From Arthrinium phaeospermum (Eukaryota; Ascomycota; Sordariomycetes; Amphisphaeriales; Apiosporaceae), in assembly GCA_006503535.1 (NCBI GenBank), contig QYRS01000004.1:2604001-2668000 (forward strand): a stretch of 64,000 bases of DNA, written 5' to 3'. A model generated the notes under the pieces. That model made no database searches, had not been told where the DNA came from, and saw nothing but the letters and a program-made list of their open reading frames with translations. This document shows positions 10,682 through 22,408 of the stretch, in pieces (the stretch's first letter is position 1; each line of letters starts with the position of its first letter). The translations under genes were made by a program, and so were the position numbers.

Positions 10682-13600
10682 GATGCCTCCTATTTTCCAC
10701 ATCCTACTCTAGAGCCACTTCCAGATAGAACCTCAGCCAAAATTCAGAATCCCATCGATATATGTGTTATCGGTGACTTATCCCTAAGGTCAATTGTGCC
10801 TCTATGCGTGAACAAAGCCTATCTGTTTGGCAACGTCTCACGCATTGAGATCAACATCATATAAGTGTATATACACCTAGTCTTGGGTCACTTGTATAGC
10901 CTCGCGTATATGTTGGTTACTCATGATGCTACTCAGATACTATGATGACAAATTCGAAACCTCTGTTACCCCTTCATTTAGGTAACTGTGTTCAAAAAGG
11001 TCGCCAATAATCAGACGCCTGCCGCAGTAATAAATATCCCCTTCTTCGGTCTCTTGTACATGTAGTATTTAATAATCGATGTAACGGTGAATGCACATGC
11101 ATGAAGCCCTTCACGATGTTCGCCATTCATGTATCATCCAAGGCACGATCAGGAATAGATTCCGCAAGTGGTTTCGGTTCCGGGTCGAAGTCATGCAAAC
11201 ACTGTCGCCGCCTCAACCCTTTCATGACCTTCTCATCGAATCATTAGAAACCACAATGTCGCCGCCACCGGCACCAGATAATCATGATTCTGATCCAGGA
11301 GAAGCCAGCTATCTTGATCAAGTCACCACGTCGGTGCAAGCACCATCCAGTAACCGAAACAAATGGTAGACGCTCGAGTCCACAGCAAACGACGCCAGAT
11401 GCTTTTTCGAAGCAGAAAGTGTTGGCCTCCCCAATTTGTATTCCGCGTTCGCGCCCAAGCCGGCACTATACAGGATTGGTCACATATTTTCGGCCTGCAT
11501 CGATTACCGGGCGGAGAGGGTTGGCTCGTGGCGCACAGCACGTAGATACATGCATTGCGTTATCGACCGATAAAAGAATAACATGACTTGGAGCCAATCA
11601 TAGGGATCCCAACCATCTGCCGTCCGCAGGAAGGGGCGGGCAGGCCTGCACAGGCGACCCATGCCGACCGAGTCCTTGGGCAACACGTAGATATGCAAGC
11701 AGTATGCACCGTGTGCATCGCTTTCCACGACATGTCCCCAGGGCCGTCTGACTAGCATGTGTCAGAAGTCGAAGAAGAGGGACAGGAGCTGTAGGGCCCT
11801 AGTTCAATGGCACTCCGGGGTCGAATGCCTCAGCAAGTCATTTATATATCGGGCGTGGAGCATGAGCGCGCATAAGACTTGCATATGGGTGCGTAGCATT
11901 GAGATTAGACGTTGCGTATTCTGTGGATTCATGAGTCTCGGTGGCGTTGTTTCGATGGTGGTGTGTGTTGAGGCTGACTTTCTCAGCGTCACACAGCATG
12001 TGATGAGGAAAACCCAAACTCTGTCTGTCCCCCATTGATATGGCCTCCACTCGCTCCGTCCGGAGCCGACATGAGAACGCCTCTATGTCATGTGAACAGA
12101 ATGGCCTGGCAGCACTCTGATGGTGGTCTGGATAACGTTGCGAACCCCCCACGAACGAGTTCCGAATCTGGGGTTGATGATCCACCTGAATCGTCCCGAA
12201 CGAAATTGACACGTCTGATAATATTACTGACAAGATTCCATGGGTGTCGGAAACATCGCGGCGCAAAGGGGTGAGCTGCCATACGAGCTCTTGGCGGCGA
12301 TCGAACGCCGGTCTAGGCAAAGGTGCACATTGCGCCCCCCTGCAACAGCTTTACAGTCGGCTATATAGTTGGCTGCATGTGCTAAAGGGCGCGAACGTAA
12401 CCTCGGGTGGGCATTTAGCGACGTCCCGGAAGGTTCGCAACATATCACGGGAAAGGAACAATGCTATTCTTTCTATTTGACATCGCGCCCACTACCGACC
12501 AGTCGGGGCAGTTCTCCGTCCTTACGGAATATCCGATACGTTTTCCTTTGCTGCTTCCTGCCCAAGCGAGCGCCACTGACATAAGCATGACTGCAGGCGT
12601 TTCAAGCGCGTGACAACAGCATCTCAACACTTAAGGGGCCCGGGCCGTGTCTGACAAGAGATCGCGGTATGACAACTGAGTTAAAAGGTTGCCTGCCCAT
12701 CCGCTCACCGGTCCCCGTGATGGGTGGGGTGCATATAACCGCCACCTCGGACACAAGAAACGGTGTGGCGAACTTGTTTGTACCTGCAGGCCGGTACCGC
12801 CGAAGATCTCTGCGGATGCTATGTTGTTCCGGAACCTGGAACGGATAGGCTCTTTGCACCAGCATAGATACCTAAAGTACATCAATATGCTAGTTATCGT
12901 ATGGAGTCCGTTTCATTGATAGGATTTCCCATATGACGAAAGCGCTGCTCCTACCAGAATGTGCTATATTGTATTTAGGTGTCAGGGATCACTCACCTAG
13001 TGCTATTAGTATACTGTTTATTCCGTTAAAATATGATACCCGATTGGATAAACTAGCCTGTCTATTAATCACGGGAAGTATACGGGAGGTATCATGCCAA
13101 GAGCAGCGCCGTTGCCATCAAGGGGTACTGGGATGGGGATGCGTAGCGGGCATCGCAGAAGGGCATTTCATCTTGATGGCCACAGGCGATGCTATGCTAT
13201 CAAAGCGAGTAAATGGAAGCTGAGGCTGTTCTTGATGTCTCATCCTACTCGTCCTGCAAGAGTAGCGAGGAACTATCCACGAACATTGCATTTGGTGAAT
13301 GGGAGGCAGTAACGTTCCCAGCAAGAAGGCTGTTTGTTTGTTATGTACCTACCTGGTGTCTTTTCAGCTGTGTGTGTGGCCCTTTTTGGCATGGGTGCCC
13401 ATGTGCCATCCCTACACGTGGTAGAGTTGAAGCTTGGCGTCGTACCTGGATCGTGGGGTAGCATATACGGTTGTTGGGGTCGCGGAGTTAAGGTCAGATG
13501 ATGGCAGCCTTTCTCCGCACAAGGACAATATTATGTAGTTGAGAGATGATAGATCGCAAACCGTCCCACAGGCTGGGCCGAGCGGGGAAGGATGAAGAGA

Positions 13601-14032
13601 AAGAGAATAAAGAAGAAGAAGAGGAATAATAGTACGGGAGGCCGAGGTCTCTGAAGCGACGACAGACTGTCTAACAAGATCATTGCGTTCCGGTCGTTCT
13701 CCTTTGTCCGTACAGGCATGTAAAGTAAGCAGGCAGCTACCGAGGAGGCTCGTGACCGTAGAAGAGCCACTAGATTCGTTGCCCGATGAACCGCGGGAGC
13801 AACGGAGCAAGGTAGCTGAAGGCGCACTCTGGCTCGGGCGATGGAATTGGCTTGACGGGGCCAATTGTCGGTTTGCAAACCGCCAGTGACAAATTGCATG
13901 TTGCAAATCTGGGGGTCACACGGCCTGGGAGGCTTCTCCACTTACCGCCGATCGTAGATATAGCATTCTCTAATAAGACTGCATCTGGAAAGAAGAATGA
14001 GCCTTTGGGGGTTTCCATTGGGGATGCTTCGA

Positions 14033-14051
14033 GGGGGGGGGGGGGGGGGGG
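14033..14051 (+). repeat. Poly-G homopolymer, 19 G
   Basis: An uninterrupted run of 19 G residues in non-coding DNA. Such a run can form G-quadruplexes and is prone to length change and sequencing error, so its exact length is uncertain. Confidence 0.9.
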
Positions 14052-15740
14052 CTTTTCTTTGTGCAACCCTCGAGCTGATGTTGATCTTTTCTGTTCAAGT
14101 TTGTATGAGGTATGTATGTAGTTGTACTTGATAACGGATGCTGACCGGAAGCTTCCGCTGGTTCCCTCTCTAATCGCCTACCTACTTAGTTGCTTTAGGT
14201 AAAGGAGTAGGCCGCACAATCAATGCACGCAGCAGGAGTGGCTGCCCACTCTGTCGAGATAACCCCTCTCCATCATCTCTATCAGCAGCAATAACTCGCT
14301 CATAGCATTGACAAACGTCAACTTCAGCGATTGGGAGATCACGACACGAGTTTTGACCTCCGGCGTTGACTTGTGACAGGACCACACCCTGCCACCACCA
14401 CCACTGCGGAAATAACCGTAGGTGGAAGCGGCTGGGCAGTCCACTGATCCCTGCATTGATTAGGTGGGAATTCGTTCTAGAACCAGTGCCTCCCCTCCCC
14501 TGGCCACTTATAGTACCCGTAATAATGGCCACCAAACGTGCCTAGATGGACTCCGGAGTCTGCTAGACACTTAGACACGTATGTATGGCTCTCGCTCGTA
14601 TGGTGTTGCGCCCATTCTCAAATACTTCACTTGCACAGTAATATTTACATGTGCACAACAAGGGAGGGGGAACAGGCAAGTAGGCGCCAATAACCAAAAA
14701 GTACCGAAGGCACAATGATCGCTCATCCCGACCCAGATCTCCGGACCAGGCATGACTCGAATGGTAATATATCAACGACGGGTAGCCGAAATAGAAATGT
14801 AGGATGGGCAATTTAAGGATTCACTCGGCACAGACACAGACTTTGCGGGTGACCAACCTCGACACCGTGACCGAACGGGTTTAATCAAATTGGCAGACAA
14901 GTCCAAACCCCGAGGGACGTCGTACAGTGCTTTGATAAGAGGGTCGATGGATATGTGTATGCCGTTCTAGCTTACCTCGTTTGCGTTCACTGAAGGGAGG
15001 GAGGAGTCGGAAGACGGAAGAGGGAGTTGCCTATAGTCGATGTAGTGTGAGCGATTATCATTGGCGGAACCGTCTCAAACGTCCAAGATTGGCCAGCCGA
15101 GCTGCATTTTAGGCAGTTCGATGAATCACACACTCTGCTACTATACTCCATCTATACCTGGTCTGTTTGTTCTCAGATATATGCGTAGCCTTGTTTCGGG
15201 GGGTGAAACTGAGAGGCTGCCCTGCAGCATCCCAAGGTGTTTGTTGCCATTCATCCGAAGCATGCAAGCAGCTAGAGGCTAGAGAGGCTCTTCATCCGTA
15301 CTTCGCCTATAACATGTCAACATTGTCCTGACATGTGGTCTGAATGACAAGCATGCCTGCATTCGATGTATGGAGAGCGATGCACTGGTGGCAGCAATGG
15401 GTGAACGGCGACTGGAACTTACTTATTGATGTAGGCGCAGGAAGAAATCGGTCTGGTATGTAACCCCATCCACCTAGGGATGTGTCTTTAGCGGGTCCAT
15501 GTTTCCCTGGCGGGCACTGGGCACACTGGCTTGTACCCGTAACCTCACGCGTGTAGCAGCTGGTTTGCCAGCAAGTACCTAGCGCCAAAAAGTTTTACTG
15601 GCTTGTGAGTCTTGTAGTCTCCAGTGCCCCGGTAGGCGCCCCTCCTTTCCCCCTTCTAACCCTGTGAATCAATCAATCATAGAGCATTGTGAGCGAACAA
15701 CACCTGCCCGGCGTTTGTGTGTTTATTTCACCGGAGTCTT

Positions 15741-15811
15741 CTCCCTGTCTCTGCCTCTGCCTCCGTCTCTGCCTCGACCTTTGCGTTCTGTCTCTGCCTG
15801 CTTCTTCCCTA
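15741..15811 (+). repeat. Imperfect CTCTGC pyrimidine-rich repeat
   Basis: Degenerate CTCTGC/CTCCGT hexamers on the + strand about 1.1 kb before the GATA_AreA start codon. CT-rich tracts are common near transcription starts of fungal genes, so this may mark the start of a long leader. That role is inferred. Confidence 0.5.
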
Positions 15812-16867
15812 ACTGATTTCCCTTACTTCACCTTACAGGCTAGCACTCGTTTTTACTCGGTGCGAAGAAAGGAAGAAGGAATTCAGGAAGAGAAGGAAAA
15901 AGGAATCAGTTGACTTTGACTTCAATACTTTGGTCCAAGTGCTACCTGCAATGTCCAACCACACACCCCGTTTTGCTCTCATTCTCCCTCCCTTCTAGTC
16001 TGAACTGACTTTCCCAACATATACCAATCGGCTACCTGCCGGTTTCCCTACGGTCCTCCCACTCCTGGACCGGTAGTTTTATGAGACATTCTGCTCCAGT
16101 CACCCTGGCTGTTCTTCATCCAAATCCAGTCCGGGTACGTGTTCCCGGGTTTGCTGCTGGGCATTTCCCTATTCAGCCACGAAACCAGCCGACTTTCCTG
16201 GCTTGGTAGCTTAGGGGTGCAACCTTTGGACTCTGGCTCGAGCACCATCTCCTTGACGGTTTCTTGGTAGCAGCACCTCTCCCGAAAACAGAGTCGGATT
16301 GCTCATTCTCACGACCTATCAGACCCTCGCCCAGGCCATTACGGGCGCTCTACTGTCTACGGCGAACCAGAGGCCCACGATTCCGGTCTATCTCTGACCT
16401 CTCGCCCTAGAGCGGTCTGCTTCCCTTCCCCTTTGGCAAGAGACTCGGTGACAAACTTCATCCACGTAAAAAGTGGCACCAGGGCCCCCCATTGGTACCC
16501 TAAAACGTTCAAGGAGACCCACCCTTTGTAAGCTGATAGTTGCATCCTGCCAAAGTCGGGACCGCCTGGACGCCAGGTCAAGCAAGGAGAACGCCGTCCG
16601 TGATAGAGATTTCGGCTCCCTAACAAATACTGTCAGCCGGCGAGGAACCCTCGCTAACCGCCCTCTGTCATTGAAGTGCCCCTTTGTGATAGTGATGGGT
16701 AGCCGACGTCAAGACTATATACGCTGTACATGTTTCCGATACTGAGGCTGGTCTTTCACGGGAAGGCGCCATCGACTTAGTCCATCTACAACCGGGGCCG
16801 CAGTCGACCAAATCCTGGCAGTCAAGCCTCGAGGACGCTTCAGAGGCGTACCGCTCTACCGTCCAGG

Positions 16868-18499
16868 ATGGCGCCCAACATGATGTTGCCCAACGGCATG
16901 ATTCTGCCAAAAGGCATTGTTATGAATCATGATCTTATCTATCATTCGGTAGCTCAGTACCCGACAGTTCCCCGAGAACAGATTTATGAGTACTGGCACG
17001 GTATGTAGAACAGCGTACTCAAGAATCAGGCCCATCTGTCAGGAACCAGAACTGACTCTACCTCAGTGTACACTGTAACTTGTCGAACGCTCATTGACCC
17101 TACTGCCCAGCGCCTCGAGAACTTTTGGTGGCATGTCTTGGGCAGCAACCGCCGTGACCTGTCAGGGAAGACGCTGGCTCGGCTTTTCGAAGACATTTCG
17201 AAAGGACCAACCTTTGTGCGCTTACGCAGTTCTTGCAATCGATACGAGGGGCCTGAAGATCCGGTATGTTGTTCGCTCTAACCATCTTGCATCCACGACT
17301 GAATAAGCCTACCGCAGCCCTCGCCAGTGGCAGAGCCTGCGGCTGCTCCGCCCGGAAAGGCGGAATCTCGCGAAACAGGGGATTCGAAGGGCCCGGCAGG
17401 TCCAGCGGAGCGACCAAAAATGCAGCCATCCCAGTCTTCTTCGTCCAGGCCTCCGCCCCCACACCCTATCCTGAAGAAACCTAGAGGGCCTTCAACATCG
17501 GGACCACGACCTACTGCCCGTTTTGTGTCGCCTCCTGGTTCAGAGGATGAGGACGACGCTCAGCCTGGGCCTGGGCCTGGGCCTGGGCCTTCTTCAAGCC
17601 GGAAGAAGACAACGACGGAAAAGGAACCGGAGTCTCAAGTCCCTCCGGCAACCAAGGGGGAGCGCAAGAAGTCTACGAGCACAGCCCCGAAAAAGAAGAC
17701 AACATTCGTTGCCTCGACAGCTAGGCGGAGGCCCGCAATGCCGCGACGCCAAAGTTCGCAATCTTCTGCGGGAGCCGCTGACGTCGCTTCAAAAGACGTC
17801 GGTTCGTCCGCCTCATCGCGGTCGGGATCACACAGACCTGTCTCTCCGATAGCCGAGAGGTCGAGTAAGAAAAGCACTCAGGGGCCTCGGGAGACAAGCG
17901 ACAAGATTAGTGCCAAGGCTGCCGGAAAGCTACCAGCTGACAAGGTCAAGCCAACCTCCACACACGATGCTGCATCATTTCGAGTTATTGGTGGAACGCT
18001 GCCGGTCATTGTCCAAGACGATAAGGCAATGTCTGCCAAGAACAGTTCCCAACCAAGTGGAAAAGGGAAGGAGCAGATAAACGAAACCCATCAAAAGGAT
18101 ACCACTCCTATCAAAGCACAGCCGCCCAGGCAAAGTGCCGCACCGAAACCGACGGCACCTTCGATTATGCGAACCAGATCCGAGAACGGACCACAGGCTG
18201 GCGGCGTGAGGGATGGATTAGGCCGAGTTCCACCGCATGGATTGATATCAACAAGTACAGCTACGACTTCCACTGTCGCAGCGCGTGGGACCATGACCGA
18301 TTTCGACGACAGCCTACGTGGACAGGCGATCCCGAGACAGGAAGGGCGCAGCGAGAGTACATCCCGAAGCGGTTCGCTCCTCGATAATCGTTTCGCCCCC
18401 ACACCACCCAGCACGGCGCCTAGCGTGCCGTTGGCGCGCTCCAAGAGCCAGCTGACGCTTCTGCTCGAGCGTCAAAATGAGAAAAAGCCTCGCCGATGA
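16868..18499 (+). CDS. GATA_AreA-domain (DUF1752) protein with DUF3295-like C-terminus
   Basis: Conserved fungal protein sharing the N-terminal domain first seen in the nitrogen regulator AreA, but with no GATA zinc finger; molecular role unknown, possibly a nutrient-signalling adaptor. Exons 16868-17000, 17067-17263 and 17318-18499 give 503 residues; introns are 66 bp (gtatgt...ctcag) and 54 bp (gtatgt...cgcag). The domain covers about residues 22-106: YHSVAQYPTVPREQIYEYW, then DPTAQRLENFWWHVLGS, LSGKTLARLFEDIS and GPTFVRLRSS. The rest is low-complexity and basic (serine, proline, lysine), likely disordered, with a (Gly-Pro)n stretch encoded by a hexanucleotide repeat at 17564. The tail LARSKSQLTLLLERQ matches the conserved C-terminal block I associate with DUF3295. 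The start is the first ATG before the domain; an upstream exon cannot be excluded. Confidence 0.85.
17564..17590 (+). repeat. Coding (CCTGGG)4 hexanucleotide repeat
   Basis: Four perfect CCTGGG units plus CCT lie inside the GATA_AreA-domain gene and encode alternating Gly-Pro. Unit gain or loss would keep the frame, so length polymorphism between strains is likely. Confidence 0.9.
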
Positions 18500-20864
18500 G
18501 AGCTTATTATTACGTTACATTACGTTACGAGAGTCACGTCTTATCTACATTATGCGTGCGGGCGCAGAGAGCCTTGGCATGACCGATCAGCATTATTATT
18601 CATCAGCGGGACATAGATGTGGTTTTATAGGAAGTTTTGTATACTCGTTGCAAAAGACTTAGAGGAGGTGGTTGTGGTGTACTGTATTCCTTCTTTTTTA
18701 TGTTGTATCGGATACGTGGAGCGACCAGGTTATCATTATAGGTGGCTTGGCAATTATATTTGCATCGCGGCGGCGTTTCGTCTTAGCCATAGCAGGGCCC
18801 CTTTACCGGTTCCCCTTGGGAGGCATATCCAACAGGCGCAAAAACAAAAACCATCTATATCTTTCCATGTGGCCATTGATACCTAGCGCAAGAGTTGGCC
18901 ATCTTCTCTTATTTTCCTATTTGAGGTAGTCAATAGGACGGGCAGTATCGTGTACCTGTCTTTGTAGCTGAGGTAGTATGAGCATATCAGGTATGCAGGC
19001 GTCCAGTATGTCTACCCCAGTCACCCCCAAGTCGGAGATACGCCCAACCCCTGAAAAGCCGCTGCCAACCGCCATCCCGGTAACGAGGAGCAAGGTCATG
19101 GGATTTCGAAATTGATTTACACTTTTTGTCATTTTGTGATGAGTTACCACATAAACGGCACAAACCACACACACTTGCATGGTCGATAGAATATGGCAAG
19201 AGTGTGTCCGCTGTAGTCATCATCATGGAAGTAGAAGAATTGGAGCTTTCTCTCTTTTTTTTCGCTCACCGACTTTTTGCTGCCAGCGCAGCTTTGCTGA
19301 CGACAAACTTGCGGGCTGGGGGGACCTCGCCCCCTCCCCGCTGAGAGAGGGCTGTTTCAAGATGCGTGGAGAAATACATTGATCGATATAATACGGTTCT
19401 GATACGGGTATCGTGTACCGAATTGAGTAAGTAGCTGGAACCCCGGTCTTTTTCTTGGGGCCTGTTTAGTTTATGTACGCAAGGGGGGTTTGGGGGGACA
19501 TATAAGTCATGCCAATGGGACTGGAGACCGGCTATAAATAGGTACATATACCTCCTATACCACTCATCTATATATATGTAGCGCGATGCCATACAGCACC
19601 GTGCCTATAAGTCGGTATATTAGGTAGGTAGTATTAATTGAGTTCCATTGCGAATAAAAGTCCCGCGATAGCTCGGTACACCGCACGTCAGTGGCAGCAT
19701 CAACGTGGGGAGAGAGGGGTATATAATGTTGATTTTATTTTATTTGATTAATTGTTCTTCCTTTTCCTTTCTTTTTCGATTTCCCCCCTTTCCCCCCCTC
19801 CCCCACCATGCATCTCATGCATGCTCCCCCACGCTCTCTGACGCCCTCTACTCCTGTGTAAGTGCCAAGTGTGGTGTGTGAGTGGCCCCTGTCTGCCTTG
19901 GCTTACCCCAGTTCCGAAAGACAATGACAACGTGACTGGCCTTTCAGCCTGTTCAGCTTACTACTTTTTCTTCTTCCCTCTCTTCTACTCATGTCTCTCC
20001 CCCAAACATCCCCCTTCTCGCGGCTGGCTTCCTTCCTCCCCACCCTTTCCTTATGCCTGCCCAAGTTTTTGCCCCCTCCCTTACACTGCAGGTCGAGGGT
20101 AGCGGTGATGGTGATGGCGGTGGCGCGCCCATTGGGCAATTGATGATGACAAGTTTTTGGTGGCGGCCGGCAACCGGTGAGACGAAACATCATGGGGAAA
20201 ACGAGAGAGAGAGACAGAGAGAGGAAAGGCATGCTTTTCTTCGGAAGATGTTGCCTTTTGAGACCGTGGCGGCTTACTTGTATTTTCGCTCGGTGCCCAA
20301 TTGGCCAATGCGAGTCTCGGTCGACTGCTTGCGGCAGGCAATCACTTGCACACGTTCATATCAATCAATTGAAGCATCATTCGCTAGGTAAACCTTGACT
20401 ACAAGAACCTGTGCCTCACTCCAAATCCACACAAGCAAGTACTTCACGTGATCGGAACAACAACACTTCCATGGCAGAGCAATAACACATCGTAGAGTCA
20501 GCCCTACACAATCGTACCCGGTATGTTAGATCTTTTCTCTCCGGTACGCGATTAGATAGTCAAGAAGACACTGGCCAAAATAGGGATGACTGTTTGCTCA
20601 TTCATGAAGGGATGCGTTGCCCGCTCTATATTGCGCGCGACAGTTCACTAGTCAGGCAGCCAGTTCGTAGCTAAAGGACTCAAAAAATCAACGCCTGCTG
20701 ACTTAAACAGACCCAGCTTTTCCGGTAAAACCCCCGGGATCGTATCCTCTGTTTGCGTCGTTCTCTATGACTGAACGCCCTTATAGCTCAAGTTGTAATA
20801 CACAATTTTATATCATTCTCCCGTATCGACCCCCCTTCTTTCTTGAGGGCAGGCAAGAGGCTTT
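18500..20864. other. Convergent intergenic region with a promoter-like block
   Basis: This 2.4-kb gap lies between two 3' ends, so it should need no promoter. Yet 19719-19808 has a TATA-type string (gtatataatg) followed by a long CT-rich run ending just before an ATG at 19808. A GTAAGT at 19858 and a CAG at 19909-19911 could define a 54-bp intron, but splicing it gives only a 21-codon frame. A non-coding transcript is possible. Nothing else is recognised. Confidence 0.45.
19719..19808 (+). promoter_or_regulatory. Candidate orphan promoter: TATA-like string plus CT-rich leader
   Basis: A gtatataatg string near 19719 is followed, about 20-85 bases later, by an almost pure pyrimidine tract (about 19747-19806) and an ATG at 19808. 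This is the usual layout of a fungal core promoter. No convincing coding sequence follows, so the product, if any, is unknown. Confidence 0.3.
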
Positions 20865-22408
20865 CTAGGTAACGGTGTAGCCACCGTCGACACGCAGATC
20901 TGCGCCTGTGACGTAGTGAGAAGCGTCAGAAAGCAGGAAGGTTACAGGGCCCATCAGGTCCTCAGGTAAGCCCATCTTGCCCTGAGGGATGAGCGAAGTC
21001 CACTGCTTCTTGAGATCCGGGTTATCATTCAGAATCTTCTCGGTGCTGTGAAGGTGTCCAATGTTAGCTATCCGCTCTACCTTCCAAGTGATTTGTCAAA
21101 CGGAGAGTGTGAAACTTACAGAGCAGTCAGCATATAACCAGGGGAGATGCAGTTGACCCGGATTCGAGCGGATGCCCACTCAACAGCCAAGGAAGCTGCC
21201 ATGTGCCGGACGGCTGCCTTTGCAGCATTGTATGGCCTTGAGAGATAATGTAAGCAACTCGTCTCCTTTGCCCAAAGCAAAAGCCAGCCATCCTTATGCG
21301 GTTGTGCTTTCACCGAGGGTGCAGAGGGGACAGGGAAGACTCACGCTTGCGGCTGGGGAACATTGACAATGCTGCCACTCATGCTTCCAATGAAAACCAT
21401 GCTGCCAGGAGCCTTGCGATCCATGAGGTGCTTGGCGACAGTGATGGCGAAGAGGTAAGTACCATCCACATTGACGTTCCACAGCTTGCGCATGCGGTCA
21501 ATAGGATAGTTGATGGCCTCGTAGTTCTCAGTGAAGCCAGCGCTGGTAACCAGGTTGTCGATTTTGCCATGCTCGGCGATGATGCCATCAATGCATTCCT
21601 GGACACTATCCGCGTCCGAGACATCGGCATAATGAGCGGTTACCTTGGGCACTCGGGAGGCGCCCGGGTTCTCCTTGCGATACAGCTCGATAAGCAAGGC
21701 GGCCTGTCTCTCAGCCTCTTCCTCTAAAATCAGGTAATGGCAATGGTCAGCTACAGCGTCTAGTAATTGGCCCCAACAATAGGCTTTGCAGAATGATCGC
21801 AACATGGGACGAAACAAGGCCAGTGACCCGTTTGAGAACTGGAGCTCAAATCCGTTGCTTGCAATGCAAATGTTTCAGGAAGCAAGACACCACGGCATTA
21901 CAGCTCAATTGGCTCTTCATCTCGTCATGAACTCTTACCGCGGCGAGGGTTGAACGGGGATGGGCAGTTCGGAGGTAGAAGGGAAAGGCTTACTGTTCAT
22001 GTCCACGATGGCGAGGTTAGCACCGGAAATGACCATTCCCTGGCCCATGACAAGGCCCAAGCCGCGAGCACCACCAGTGACGACGCCAGTCTTGCCCTCG
22101 AGCGAGAAAGAGGCAAGGGTGCGCTTCATGTGGTGACCACCGCGGCCCGTGACGGGGTTGCTAAGAGGGAGCTCGCCCTCATCTGGGTACTCGACCGTGA
22201 TGTTCTCATCGGTACGGGCGAAGGAACCGGCAGACAGGGAGTTTCCATTGCTGTCTTTTTTGTTGTTGTCGGAAAGCTTGCGGGAGGCGTGGAGAGATCG
22301 GGTTGCGGCGGCGGCGGCCGTGGAAGCAGGTGTGCTGGTGCGAATGGGCGCAGCAGCTACGGAACGCAAGGCCTGGGACGAGGCTCGCAGAACGGATCGC
22401 GAAGCCAT
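20865..22408 (-). CDS. Short-chain dehydrogenase/reductase, D-arabinitol 2-dehydrogenase type, with mitochondrial-like presequence
   Basis: NAD(P)-dependent classical SDR, probably acting on a sugar alcohol; the D-arabinitol/ribulose assignment is by overall resemblance and is not proven. Exons 22408-21994, 21723-21345, 21236-21120 and 21045-20865 give 363 residues. Introns are 270 bp (gtaagc...ttttag), 107 bp (gtgagt...tcaag, an AAG acceptor) and 74 bp (gtaagt...cacag). The first about 45 residues are Ala/Ser/Arg-rich with almost no acids, which looks like a mitochondrial presequence, and a further hydrophilic stretch precedes the core. The cofactor motif TGGARGLG is at 111-118, the TSAG block (NNAG in most SDRs) at 198-201, N221 in NVNVDG, Ser in IGSMSGS near 254, and the catalytic pair Y267-x3-K271 in YNAAK. 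The C-terminus ends [13 protein letters not shown], typical of SDRs. At 363 residues it is about 100 longer than a bare SDR because of the N-terminus. Confidence 0.9.

Larger units (their letters stand above)
10682..16867. other. 6.2-kb stretch without a recognisable gene
   Basis: No frame here resembles a known family or joins into a credible spliced gene. The left part carries the IVD 3' untranslated region. The right part (about 15.6-16.9 kb) is pyrimidine-rich and probably includes the promoter and long leader of the GATA_AreA gene. The longest frames (for example 160 codons at 11838-12320 on the minus strand) show no motif. AT-rich sequence at 12865-13085 and a 19-base G run at 14033-14051 stand out. 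A non-coding RNA or a degraded element is possible but not shown. Confidence 0.5.

Noticed and set aside
11155..11215. SCKHCRR-like reading suggesting a Zn2Cys6 finger
   Set aside because: Only one cysteine pair is present, the frame closes soon after, and no second half of the cluster follows.
11780..11845. tRNA-like strings (TAGTTCAATGG and GGGTCGAATGCC)
   Set aside because: The two boxes are only about 25 bases apart, too close for a tRNA, and no cloverleaf forms.
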